DNA from: a virus
Virus record (IMG/VR): IMGVR_UViG_3300001450_010303
Span: 41,275-105,274 of that record
DNA length: 64,000 bases
Reading direction: 5' to 3' (one strand)
Positions 16,379-26,055 of this stretch are shown here, in pieces (position 1 is the stretch's first letter; each line of letters begins with the position of its first letter). A model generated the notes under the pieces. That model worked only from the letters and a program-made list of their open reading frames with translations, searched no databases and was not told where the DNA came from. The translations under genes and the position numbers were made by a program.

Positions 16379-17457
16379 GTAAGACCTTTATTGATCCAGA
16401 GAGTGTATTAGCAGATCCTAAAGGTGCGTTCGATATGTTCTGTCAAGCAGCCAAATCGGTGGCCCCCTTTGATCTGCTAAAGAACCCCGGTTATCGCAGC
16501 GCCGTCGTGATTCGGGGCGCCCAAACTCTCAATCATGCCGAGGCCTCTGGACTGGGGTTGGTTCCCGTGTCTGGTTCATCTAGAATCGCTGCTTTTTCAT
16601 ATATAGCAAGGTTAGAATCAGAGTGGTGCGAACATTGGCTCCTGCCAAACCCTTGCAGCCCGGGATCATCAAATTCGATTTTTACAGATCTCGAAGCCTC
16701 CCACATAGTGGTTGTAGGCCACACAGATACACAATACGGAGCTTCAATTAACATAAACACCGGCGATTTTGTTGATATAAATTTAGAAAAGGGAGTTCAT
16801 TTAAATAATCTTCAAAAAGCACGCCACGCTGGCATGTCAAAACGAGGTAAAAATATATCAAGAAGTTATAGTTGCCCGGATGCATCAGGCGGAATCGCGG
16901 GGGCATTCAATGGCCTCCCCCCAGCAACAGTCCCTCCCTCCCCATCTCAACTCGCCTTCCTAGCAAAATTGACTGCTATACTACTCGCGGATTATAACTG
17001 GCCTCCCGCAATAGTTACAGGATGGACCAGATCAATAGAAAAACAAATATCTCTTATGGTGGGTAAACCCCAGTCGGAGGTTATAAGTACATATGGCCGG
17101 CTCACCGCTGGTCTAGTACAAAAAGCCCGTGATGGCGACTCGGGACCACTTGCGACATATATAAAAGACAACCCCAAGCGCTTTAACCACACTACCGGCC
17201 TCGCTTTAGATCTCCGGACTAACGATCACATAACAGACGACGAGTTAAATAAGTTAATAGATGCGGTGATCAAAGCCGGCGGAAGACCGGTCTTAGAGCC
17301 CACGTCCACCGGATGTTTTAGCAAATCCGGCCGCATGAGCAAGGGGAATACAACTCGACTTGGCATCCCCGGCAAAGGCAAATGCGGCAAAGCCGGCGGC
17401 GCGCCGGAGCACCTACATGTGACAGTACCTGAAGTTCTCGCTCCACTAATTACGTAA
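16375..17457 (+). CDS. Virion-associated M15-like peptidase (probable cell-wall endopeptidase)
   Basis: 360 residues. The last 150 residues match the LAS/M15 D-Ala-D-Ala carboxypeptidase layout: a TGWTRS strand near residue 216, HTTGLALD (H272, D279) equal to the zinc motif HxxGxAxD, and EHLHV (E345, H348) as the catalytic Glu and last ligand. Such enzymes cut peptidoglycan stem peptides. The N-terminal 190 residues are unassigned and may dock the enzyme to the baseplate. Being the first gene of the virion block suggests a tail-tip lysin rather than a late endolysin, but either is possible. GC content is higher than in its neighbours. Confidence 0.65.
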   Translation: MSKTFIDPESVLADPKGAFDMFCQAAKSVAPFDLLKNPGYRSAVVIRGAQTLNHAEASGLGLVPVSGSSRIAAFSYIARLESEWCEHWLLPNPCSPGSSNSIFTDLEASHIVVVGHTDTQYGASININTGDFVDINLEKGVHLNNLQKARHAGMSKRGKNISRSYSCPDASGGIAGAFNGLPPATVPPSPSQLAFLAKLTAILLADYNWPPAIVTGWTRSIEKQISLMVGKPQSEVISTYGRLTAGLVQKARDGDSGPLATYIKDNPKRFNHTTGLALDLRTNDHITDDELNKLIDAVIKAGGRPVLEPTSTGCFSKSGRMSKGNTTRLGIPGKGKCGKAGGAPEHLHVTVPEVLAPLIT

Positions 17458-17474
17458 AACACCCTAAGTAAATT

Positions 17475-18638
17475 ATGCCAAAAAAGAAAAAAGCGTTCGT
17501 TAAACCAAAATACACTGAATCTGAGCAACTACTGTACGACAGGCTGAAAGCAGTTCGTGATAAGTCCGCAGCCACATATGCTTCGGAAAATTCGGTCTTC
17601 GAACCACTCGGTGAGAGTGACCCAGGAGGAAACCCAGAATTTTCGGATTGGTTAGGCGATGACTCATCACAATCAGATGAAGAAAGGGCAGATGCAAACT
17701 CAGCATATTTAAACGAAACCTCACCGACCGGCGAAAATATACAAGCGATACCAAGCAATTCCGGAATCTATCACACTGTGGTTCCGATGAAGGATTTGAG
17801 CTTCAAAATCGCACAAAATGAATCTGTTATGCAACATGGGGGATGCTATATTACGATGGGCACTGATCGCCCAACCACAGTAATGAGTGGGTATGGTGCA
17901 AAGGGATTTCAAAACGCTAGCACAATTGACTTGGTTGTAGGTAGGGCCGCCGGCTCTAGGGGAACAGACGGCCCCAAAGAAGGAGCGGTGGTAGATAACA
18001 ACCCAGTAGCGGATGCTGCAAGAATTTATATAAGCCAATTAACTGACATCGATGTCAATTTTGGCCTCGCTGAATCGGTGTCTGGAGTAGCAACCGGCGG
18101 TTCCGGAATAGCAGTAAAGGCAGACGATGTTCGAATAATAGGAAGAAGAAGTATTAAAATTGTGACTGGAAAGACGCAGGGCGCCCGCGGGTCCGGCCCC
18201 CACGGCGAATGGACATCATTAGGCTTTTCGATGCACCAGCCAGCGCCCTCAATTGAGCTTCTAGCAGGAAATACATCACAAGAAAGAGTAGTATGGGGCG
18301 GCCTTTATAATCCGATAGAGAAGATCTCTACTGTCCAGAGAGCTTGTTTGGGTTCTAACACCCGTGACGCCCTATCAGAATTAAATGGGATTGTGGGAGA
18401 ACTGTGGAGTGCTGTATTCAACTTATCACTTATTCAGTCTGGGTATAATTCTCTAGTTGGAATTGATCCTTTAAGGCCATGGGTGGCCGCGGCCGCCCCA
18501 ACAGTTGGAATCGCAGCGCTACAATTTGTTTTAGATAGTTTATGGCATACCAAAGTTAATGCAATATTATGGGATCTGAACTATCTAACACCCTATGGAT
18601 ATAAATTCATTTGTAGTACAAACGTTAAACTGTCGTGA
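17475..18638 (+). CDS. Probable baseplate or tail protein
   Basis: 387 residues, weak ribosome site. A basic start (MPKKKKAF) and an acidic linker (residues 30-80) lead to a beta-rich middle with ADDVRIIGRRSIKIVTG (about residues 216-232), a pattern seen in phage hub and spike proteins, and a C-terminal helical part. No enzyme motifs. The position between a wall-degrading enzyme and the 2326-residue protein supports a baseplate role; identity is unknown. Confidence 0.55.
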   Translation: MPKKKKAFVKPKYTESEQLLYDRLKAVRDKSAATYASENSVFEPLGESDPGGNPEFSDWLGDDSSQSDEERADANSAYLNETSPTGENIQAIPSNSGIYHTVVPMKDLSFKIAQNESVMQHGGCYITMGTDRPTTVMSGYGAKGFQNASTIDLVVGRAAGSRGTDGPKEGAVVDNNPVADAARIYISQLTDIDVNFGLAESVSGVATGGSGIAVKADDVRIIGRRSIKIVTGKTQGARGSGPHGEWTSLGFSMHQPAPSIELLAGNTSQERVVWGGLYNPIEKISTVQRACLGSNTRDALSELNGIVGELWSAVFNLSLIQSGYNSLVGIDPLRPWVAAAAPTVGIAALQFVLDSLWHTKVNAILWDLNYLTPYGYKFICSTNVKLS

Positions 18639-18659
18639 GCATATTAGTGAGAAAAAGTA

Positions 18660-21600
18660 ATGGCGAATGAATCAAAATTTTTAAAATGGCAAGACGAAGA
18701 TCACGATGGCCTTATAGATGTATGTGATGATGTAGTTGATGTTGAAGCAAATAAATGCTTAAATTGCTCCCCTAATCCGACAGCCATCAAAGTAGATTGG
18801 AAAAAGAAAACAGTAGAAGAGCCGTTCTTAAATGAGAGAACATGTGAATATCAAGTAACAGTTGTCACACCCTATACAACCGTAGTTGATGAATCATTGA
18901 TAGGTTCTGAAGATGAAAGCTCTCAAGAGGTGATAGACTCTTTGAGAGACAGATATGAAGAATTTGTAGATGATGTTATTGAGTCTTTAATCGTTTTTTA
19001 CGATAAAGAAGATAGTGGAGCATCAAGAACAAAGATAAAAGAAGCAATAAAGTATAGTAAGTATTGGCTGGATCCCCGTCCCAACTCACGACTTAAACTA
19101 CTCTTTTCGGTTCCGTTCGACACACTGTTTGATATAGGCCCATATAACTCAGAAGATGAATATGAAGAGCCAAAGCCAGGAGATATCACAGTCTCCTACA
19201 ACGCCGGAGATTTATCCACAAAAATGATTAGAATCCGGAAGGGATTGAATCTTTACGGACGATACCTAAAAGTATATCGAGCTATTGATGGGGGTAATTT
19301 ATTCTTCAAGGAAGACAACAGGATCTTCAACCTCGAAGACTATGGAGACTCCACACTTTTTACAAGCTCTATCATGTCAAGCTTGATAGATTACTTAAAC
19401 TCGTACTTAGAATCAAAAGGTCTTAATCTACCGGGCGTCGGCGGCATACTATTTTTTGCTGACAAGATTACAAAATTAGAATTTAAATTTAATAATTATC
19501 AGCCACAGTCGCTAAAAGTGTGGACTGAATCTTGTGGAGAAAAGCCGCTATTTTATAATAAGAAAAGATTAAGAGGGTTTATAAAATCCCCACCTTGGAA
19601 AGATAAAACAGCAGTCGCATATTTCGTACAATTATACCAGATGGAAGCCTCGCTGTCCGCGAGATCCCAAATACCATGGGAAGAATTTGTAATACAATAC
19701 ACATATCCAACAATTTATTCTTCACTTAAAACAGAAGAGGAAGAAGAATCCAGACAGGTGATGGGTTGTATAGGCGAAGCGCTAGAACAAGAAGCAAAAG
19801 AACTTGGTCAAGATATCTTAGATGAAGTGTTCGACCTCGGAGACGCCGTCGCCTATAAATTCAGAAAGAGTATATGCCAATCAGAAAATTCAGAATCGAG
19901 ACAAGATGAAATAAATGTTGGTTTAATATATGATCCAGACACCAATACCAGACAAAACATCTTTGCCATGGCCCAAATGCAGGCACTTAAGGAGCTAGAC
20001 GAAAGCGATCAAATATTCACACAAATGTGCGCTAGAATTCTATCGTCCATGACTCCCTTTGGTTCAGCGCAGAAGAAGATGGATCAAATGTGGGAGTTTG
20101 GGTTCGAAAGAATAAAGGCATGCGGACTTCTTGATTTGTTACTGGATGCTATCAAATGTTTGATGGGAGGTCTTACGTTTGAAGAAGCTATGGCTAGCAT
20201 GATCAAGAGCGCCCTTAAAGCAATGTCGATCGAAAACTTCGGAGATTTATTTGTAGGAATCCCTCCCGAAAAACAAAATGAACTCGACGCGTTAGTTAAA
20301 AAGAAATTAGAGTCCGGTGATATTTTCCCAGAAGGTAGTACAAATCAGCAAATTTCAAATATAATGGCCTCTGGCACCTCATACTCTAAGCCATGGGAAA
20401 TCCAATCTGTAATAGACCAAGAAAGAAACAGTAAAAAAGAGGGCGCGTATGAGGGCTCAGTAGCCCCGCCAGCCTCTTATTCAAAAGAAGCAGCGGAGGC
20501 ATCAACCGCGACCAGAAGAACACTGGCTCAACAGTTTGATGTAGCCGGCAACGCCGAAGACGAATTATCACCTGATATCGTTATGGAAGCATATGTAATG
20601 GCACTGATAGAGGTATATTCTGACAATCTGTTAGCATTGGTGGATGAGCTTAACAAATTCCCGGGCGCGCAAATAATAGCCGGAATAATAGCAATGTTGG
20701 ATTGCCCTATGCCGCCTCTGTTTAATCCCGATCTGCTTAGCTTTATTAAAGATATCGAGCTACCGTTTTGTCGTGATCTGTCAGAGATTAGAACGATTAG
20801 AATGGAAAACCCATTTACTTGGATCCCAAAAATAAAAGATATAATGAACGCGCTGTGGGAAGCAATAAAATTTGCTGTACAGCAGCTTATTATGGCAATT
20901 GTTTTAAAATTGATGGTTAAAATATGTCAGATAATTGGAGACGCAATCTGTAAGGCGTTAGAAACAACAGGCAAATTAGCCGCCGCCGTACCGGCGGTGT
21001 TACAAGGAAGCACCACTTTTAAGGAAGTTGTAGGAGACGCTATCTGCGGACCATTAGCCGATGACGCACAAGTAGAAGATACTATGGTTGAAATGATGGC
21101 CTCTATGGGAGCCGGATCAGCCGCCTTAGCCAATCGAGATCAAGTATTAAGATTCACAGAAGATTTATCTTCCTCTACCACAAGGGCAGAGCTGATAGAA
21201 GGTTTTCTCGGAAATCCATCACAGGATTTGATAGATATCGGGACGCAACTTCTGGAGTTTGAATATCCAGAATTGGGCGAAGCTATGCCCACCCCACAAT
21301 CATTTGGAAGATTTATCACCAACGTTGGTAATGTAATGCCGGGCGATTTTAAAAAACAACTAAGAGAAATGTTAGATGAATCCCCGGAACTTGAAGGCCT
21401 TCCAGCAAACCCCACATTATGTGCAACTCAAGAGCAGATAGACAACTTTAATGAGTTGCGCTGTACCCTATTAGACGGCCGCGCTACAAAAGAACAATGC
21501 GAACAGATGTTAGCTGATAATAAGAGTGATCTGTTAGATGATTTATCATCTCTTGGGGATGTGCTCCAGGGCGGCATACCAAACTATATCAACAGTAACA

Positions 21601-24600
21601 TGCCACCAATAATCTCGCAACCTGGATGTGATGATGGAATATTCCCACACATGCCAGAGGCATTAAAGTCTGCCGGTAGCCAAGTTCTTAAGAATGATTT
21701 GGAGATGCTTAAAATAGACTTTGCCAAGGACATGTTAGGAAATGGCGGCCTTTTTGCCGGCGATGACGATTGGGGATTTATGAATATGGTATTATCGGAT
21801 ACTGAAGGAAACCCCTTGACCGCTCATTGGAGGAAAGCACATAATAATAATGATTATGTAAACTTTGCAACAAATGCGTCCAACGGCGGTTCTGCCTCTC
21901 AAGGATTTTGGGCATCATTTCAAAAAAATAAATCATTCCCACAACAACACGGACAGTTCCCAACGTACGTGGGTTCATGGTTAATGCGCCAATTCTTGGT
22001 CGCCGGCGAAAGTGATAACATGCCTCCAGCCGACTGCGGGGAAGGGCCAGACTCTGCAATGACAATGGCCTATGCGACCGATCTGTCAAGCGGTTTAGAA
22101 TTTAATTCCAAAAATGATATTTCAACTGCGCGAATATTTAAAAAGAGCTTTTCAGACTTAGGGTTTGATATGTTTTTTGGTGGTGGTATAGATCTCTTCA
22201 TGCTTCCTGATTTTGGTTATAACACAACATACGATACAAATTTAGTAACTGAACAGGTGATCATAACACGCGAACCACGCAAAGCAAACCCTGACATTTC
22301 TTTAAAATATAGAGACAATGCGGCAGGGTACCGCTCTTCGCCCAGATCTGATGATCGTACCTCCAACCCTAACTATAGTTATGGGTTTAACGTTAATCTA
22401 TACATATCTGATATAGCTGAGGTTCAAGAAGAATACGAATACCGCGTACGAGAATTAACACCAGAGGAAATGGAAGAATTTAGTGTGGGGGATCCATCGG
22501 ATCTAGGAATAACTGCAATTGCAACCCGCGGCACCGGGGTCTATGCAAACCGACCAGATGATAGCGCGCGAATAAAAATAACCGAGTATATCAACCAAAG
22601 GGCCGCGGTACAATCGCCAGAATCAGAATTAATTACACAGGAACCATGGATCCAGGAAGTCATCCCAGTACCAGACTGGTTAGGTAATATACCGGTTGTA
22701 GGCTGGGCCATGGCTGGCCTACTATCACTTATCAACGTTAGTTTTTCGTTATTATCAGTGCTGGCCGGGGCGATCTTACCAAGCTTCGAAGAAAAACAAA
22801 TTATTAAAAATAGAAGATATGAATTTTTATCTGTTGATGATGGGTTAGAAGACATCGACATGTCGCTATATCCAAATTTTGGTGCGTGCTTCGAACAAAC
22901 CCGCGAATATATCCCACAAGTATCATTATTATCAGAGATGGTATCTAATAGCCCATCATCTGGCACTCTCTATGAATCAGACGCAAAAAACGAGCATGAT
23001 TTATGGATGACCAAATTTTTTAAAATGTTTTCCAAAGAAATCGGCGAGAACCTATCCGGATGGAAATACGGCGCCCAATACGACTCTCTTACAGCGGCCG
23101 ATGCTGAGTACTTAATTCCAGAAGGCCAGAAAGATCAAGGAAGCTTATATTCAGAAGGCGAACCAATTTGGGATGATGAACTTAATCCCCCCGGTTACCG
23201 CGAAGCAGAAAACGATGATATGTTAATGGGGGTCAGCCGAGATCAATATAGAAGAGGAGAAGATGCAAGAGTAATGTATCTTGATCCAAATAAATACGGT
23301 GGATCACATACTCGCCCACCAATATATGTTAAACCACTTAAATATGATGGCTGGTTAGGATTAGTAAATGCGCTGTTTCCTGAATATACACCGTGTAAGC
23401 CACACAACACCGATATAATTGATTTTGGAGAAATACAAGACAGGATAACGGACTTATACTCTAAAATACCTGATGATCCAAGATTAAAATCAGATCCAGA
23501 ATGCGCTGTTGAAGTACCATACAATAGAATTCTAGACCGCCCAGCCCGGGCAGGCATGGCAGGTATTATTGAAACTGCGATTCGAATATACGCGACTGTA
23601 CATTTTTTCAAATCGATCGCAACCTTCTCTAAAATAATGCCTAAGTTCCCTGATAACTTTAGTTCATTATACTCTTCCTATATTGTAGAGGTAATGGAAG
23701 AGTCCTTTAAAGACGCCCAATCGGGATTTTGGGAGTTCTTTACACCGTTCAAAGACGAAGAGTTTTGGTATGCATTCTTGGAACAATCAGTCCAATACTA
23801 TGCTTGGCGCGTTGATCAAGATGAGATTGTGGCGCCCAACAGTGTTTTGGCAGCATTGGGTAGATTAAATAATGTTCAAGAGCACTACAATTTTCCATGG
23901 CTAGCCGACCTATGGCACGCCAAAGAAGTTGATGAAGCAGGAGAACTACAAACACTTAAAGGCTACAGACAAGATAAGAATCTAGAAACGGTCAAGGTAT
24001 CAGAAGAGGATGCAAAGTTAGTACTAAAAGAATTAGTAAATGAACAGCTAACAATGATGGGACAGAGGCTAATAAAGAATCTTGAATCACAAGGATTTAC
24101 TCCGGAGATTTTTGATCTAGACCTCTGGCTATTCTCTAATATGTGCTCTGGTGGAGAAAGTTTAGTATTCTATAGTCCAGATTTTATTGAACAAAACGTA
24201 GGATTACCAACAGAAGGCTCAGAACACTATACACCCGGAGGCCAATTTAGAATTGCAATTGCAAACGATCCAGATAGTTTAGGATTAGGCTCCGAATATG
24301 TTGGGTATTTTCATGTTCGCGAAAATGAATCCGGAGAGACAGAATATATGTCAGGCGAACACCATACTGGAGAGCCGCACGATGTCTTGAGGCCAATAGC
24401 AAACTTGATTGAGGTCGGAACAAATAAAAGAGAAGAAGTAACTGAGGCTGATGAATCGGGTGACTACTCTAAAACAACAGAGGAGTGGGTAGGTTTCGGT
24501 GACGTGGCAGAATATGGAACAGCATCCTCCGGCGCCGAAAACCCATTCACGATAGAAAAATACATTAGTATTGATGGTAGTAAATATGACACCGCGACCG

Positions 24601-25640
24601 CGATTGCAGCAATAACTGCAAACCCCCCGGGCCTATTGCTGTCAGAGGTGTATCCTGGAAGCCTTAAAGAAGTAATGAGTGAGCCAACCGAACCAGGCCA
24701 CGTGCCAGAAGTAGTTGGTATAGAAGGAGCCTTGGGAGTTAGATATGGAATTCAATTTAGTTATAATTCCCCATCGGCCGGAAGAGTTCCAATAACTAGT
24801 GTAGAGGTAGATGCCTTAGACTTGCCGGTAGAGGCGGTTGCGCCACTGACAGCAAACAGTCATAATTTATTATGTCTTCTTAAGAAACTAAAAGAGGACC
24901 AAAAATATAAATTGATGGTTAAATACATATTCCCGATTCCAAAAGTGATATCGACCTTAGCTATTTATAATGATATGGGTTTCATATCATCTATTGGAGA
25001 AGTGACTGTTGGCGCCGGAGATCACCACAAACAAGTTAAATTATCTGATCCCAATGATCCCATGGCTGGATCCATCCCCATGTTCTTGGACAACAATGTA
25101 CCATCGAAAGGAGGAGATGACGCCACCACCTGGCCGGACGGGAAACCCCCATGGGAGACCTTCTTTGCAAATGAGACCATTCGCCAAAAACCAGGGTCAG
25201 TCGCTTTTGTAAAAACAGAAACGTCGACCGACCCCGGCGGTACGATGAAAAGCCCATGGACCGGAAAAGAACTCACAGGGTTGCCAGAGGTTAAATTTCA
25301 AGGATTAGAAGCGAGAGGCAATGAAGGTTGGCAATCTTGGATGGATCGGCAGCCCGGCCTCTTAGGAGGAATGTTTGTGTTAGAGTTCGATAGTTGGGAT
25401 CGAATACTGTTACGAAATTCAAAGTCTAGAATTAAAAAGATCTTTAGGTCATATTACAATTCAAGACACTTCACCCCAGGCGATGATTTAGGTGGCAACG
25501 CAGCCAACCTATTCATTAAAAATCTTAAAGCCCGTATAATACCATCTCCAGGTAAGGGTATCTTATCTTGGTTCCAGCGCGGCCGCTTGCGTCCAAATCC
25601 ATATAATGCCGAAGGTAAATTGTGTGATAAAAGTGACTAA
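18660..25640 (+). CDS. Giant virion protein (2326 aa) with N-terminal calcium-loop motif
   Basis: A single open frame of 2326 residues. DEDHDGLID at residues 12-20 matches the DxDxDGxxD calcium loop of thrombospondin type 3/dockerin repeats, followed by C22, C33 and C36. Two strongly hydrophobic stretches, near residues 735-790 (LIMAIVLKLMVKICQIIGD) and about 1340-1375 (WAMAGLLSLINVSFSLLSVL), could be membrane-active or buried helices. The rest mixes helical and beta regions with no family I recognise. It lies immediately upstream of baseplate genes 25 and 6, so a baseplate/tail-tip structure or an injected protein is likely; a tape measure cannot be excluded. Confidence 0.7.
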   Translation: MANESKFLKWQDEDHDGLIDVCDDVVDVEANKCLNCSPNPTAIKVDWKKKTVEEPFLNERTCEYQVTVVTPYTTVVDESLIGSEDESSQEVIDSLRDRYEEFVDDVIESLIVFYDKEDSGASRTKIKEAIKYSKYWLDPRPNSRLKLLFSVPFDTLFDIGPYNSEDEYEEPKPGDITVSYNAGDLSTKMIRIRKGLNLYGRYLKVYRAIDGGNLFFKEDNRIFNLEDYGDSTLFTSSIMSSLIDYLNSYLESKGLNLPGVGGILFFADKITKLEFKFNNYQPQSLKVWTESCGEKPLFYNKKRLRGFIKSPPWKDKTAVAYFVQLYQMEASLSARSQIPWEEFVIQYTYPTIYSSLKTEEEEESRQVMGCIGEALEQEAKELGQDILDEVFDLGDAVAYKFRKSICQSENSESRQDEINVGLIYDPDTNTRQNIFAMAQMQALKELDESDQIFTQMCARILSSMTPFGSAQKKMDQMWEFGFERIKACGLLDLLLDAIKCLMGGLTFEEAMASMIKSALKAMSIENFGDLFVGIPPEKQNELDALVKKKLESGDIFPEGSTNQQISNIMASGTSYSKPWEIQSVIDQERNSKKEGAYEGSVAPPASYSKEAAEASTATRRTLAQQFDVAGNAEDELSPDIVMEAYVMALIEVYSDNLLALVDELNKFPGAQIIAGIIAMLDCPMPPLFNPDLLSFIKDIELPFCRDLSEIRTIRMENPFTWIPKIKDIMNALWEAIKFAVQQLIMAIVLKLMVKICQIIGDAICKALETTGKLAAAVPAVLQGSTTFKEVVGDAICGPLADDAQVEDTMVEMMASMGAGSAALANRDQVLRFTEDLSSSTTRAELIEGFLGNPSQDLIDIGTQLLEFEYPELGEAMPTPQSFGRFITNVGNVMPGDFKKQLREMLDESPELEGLPANPTLCATQEQIDNFNELRCTLLDGRATKEQCEQMLADNKSDLLDDLSSLGDVLQGGIPNYINSNMPPIISQPGCDDGIFPHMPEALKSAGSQVLKNDLEMLKIDFAKDMLGNGGLFAGDDDWGFMNMVLSDTEGNPLTAHWRKAHNNNDYVNFATNASNGGSASQGFWASFQKNKSFPQQHGQFPTYVGSWLMRQFLVAGESDNMPPADCGEGPDSAMTMAYATDLSSGLEFNSKNDISTARIFKKSFSDLGFDMFFGGGIDLFMLPDFGYNTTYDTNLVTEQVIITREPRKANPDISLKYRDNAAGYRSSPRSDDRTSNPNYSYGFNVNLYISDIAEVQEEYEYRVRELTPEEMEEFSVGDPSDLGITAIATRGTGVYANRPDDSARIKITEYINQRAAVQSPESELITQEPWIQEVIPVPDWLGNIPVVGWAMAGLLSLINVSFSLLSVLAGAILPSFEEKQIIKNRRYEFLSVDDGLEDIDMSLYPNFGACFEQTREYIPQVSLLSEMVSNSPSSGTLYESDAKNEHDLWMTKFFKMFSKEIGENLSGWKYGAQYDSLTAADAEYLIPEGQKDQGSLYSEGEPIWDDELNPPGYREAENDDMLMGVSRDQYRRGEDARVMYLDPNKYGGSHTRPPIYVKPLKYDGWLGLVNALFPEYTPCKPHNTDIIDFGEIQDRITDLYSKIPDDPRLKSDPECAVEVPYNRILDRPARAGMAGIIETAIRIYATVHFFKSIATFSKIMPKFPDNFSSLYSSYIVEVMEESFKDAQSGFWEFFTPFKDEEFWYAFLEQSVQYYAWRVDQDEIVAPNSVLAALGRLNNVQEHYNFPWLADLWHAKEVDEAGELQTLKGYRQDKNLETVKVSEEDAKLVLKELVNEQLTMMGQRLIKNLESQGFTPEIFDLDLWLFSNMCSGGESLVFYSPDFIEQNVGLPTEGSEHYTPGGQFRIAIANDPDSLGLGSEYVGYFHVRENESGETEYMSGEHHTGEPHDVLRPIANLIEVGTNKREEVTEADESGDYSKTTEEWVGFGDVAEYGTASSGAENPFTIEKYISIDGSKYDTATAIAAITANPPGLLLSEVYPGSLKEVMSEPTEPGHVPEVVGIEGALGVRYGIQFSYNSPSAGRVPITSVEVDALDLPVEAVAPLTANSHNLLCLLKKLKEDQKYKLMVKYIFPIPKVISTLAIYNDMGFISSIGEVTVGAGDHHKQVKLSDPNDPMAGSIPMFLDNNVPSKGGDDATTWPDGKPPWETFFANETIRQKPGSVAFVKTETSTDPGGTMKSPWTGKELTGLPEVKFQGLEARGNEGWQSWMDRQPGLLGGMFVLEFDSWDRILLRNSKSRIKKIFRSYYNSRHFTPGDDLGGNAANLFIKNLKARIIPSPGKGILSWFQRGRLRPNPYNAEGKLCDKSD

Positions 25641-25671
25641 TAGAATAATTATATAATAGGAGGGATATAAA

Positions 25672-26040
25672 ATGGCTTCAATCGGGGTAGCTTTACCGAT
25701 AACAAAGGATTCTTCAGATGGATTTACAATGCTTAAAAGCTTCAGAAAAACTATTAAGCAAAACTTCAAGATGTTAATTTTAACATCACCTGGGGAACGT
25801 GTCATGGAACCAGAATTCGGAGTAGGAATAAGAAGATTTTTGTTCGAGAACTATGATGACTCCCTCCCTTACAAGATGGAAAGCAGAATTAGAGAACAAG
25901 TAAAAATGTTTATGCCAGTTATAAGCATATCACAAGTTAATTTTGATTTTGAGCAATCTGGCCAAAACGTACTTGGATTAACTATAGTTTATAGTATTCC
26001 AACAGTTGGACCCGCTGAAATGCTACATATTACTATTTAA
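25672..26040 (+). CDS. gp25: Baseplate wedge protein, GPW/gp25 family
   Basis: 122 residues behind a strong AGGAGG site. LILTSPGERVMEPEFGVG (residues about 35-52), then IRRFLFEN, is the hallmark of the GPW/gp25 family; T4 gp25 (132 residues) initiates sheath assembly on the baseplate wedge. The C-terminal beta strand (LGLTIVYSIP) is as in the family. The next gene is the gp6-like wedge protein, a standard pairing in contractile-tail phages. Confidence 0.93.
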   Translation: MASIGVALPITKDSSDGFTMLKSFRKTIKQNFKMLILTSPGERVMEPEFGVGIRRFLFENYDDSLPYKMESRIREQVKMFMPVISISQVNFDFEQSGQNVLGLTIVYSIPTVGPAEMLHITI

Positions 26041-26055
26041 AAAAGGAGGATTTTT

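Noticed and set aside
22541-22966. 141-codon minus-strand open frame
   Set aside because: Shadow of the 2326-residue gene; no start signal and no family features.
18660-25640. Assignment of the 2326-residue protein as the tail tape measure
   Set aside because: It has hydrophobic stretches, but the long helical repeats of tape measures are not obvious, and it has a calcium loop and Cys cluster. The position beside genes 25 and 6 fits a baseplate part equally well.
25652-25657. TATAAT before the gp25 gene
   Set aside because: No -35 element at 16-18 bp, and a start from here would fall behind the AGGAGG ribosome site.
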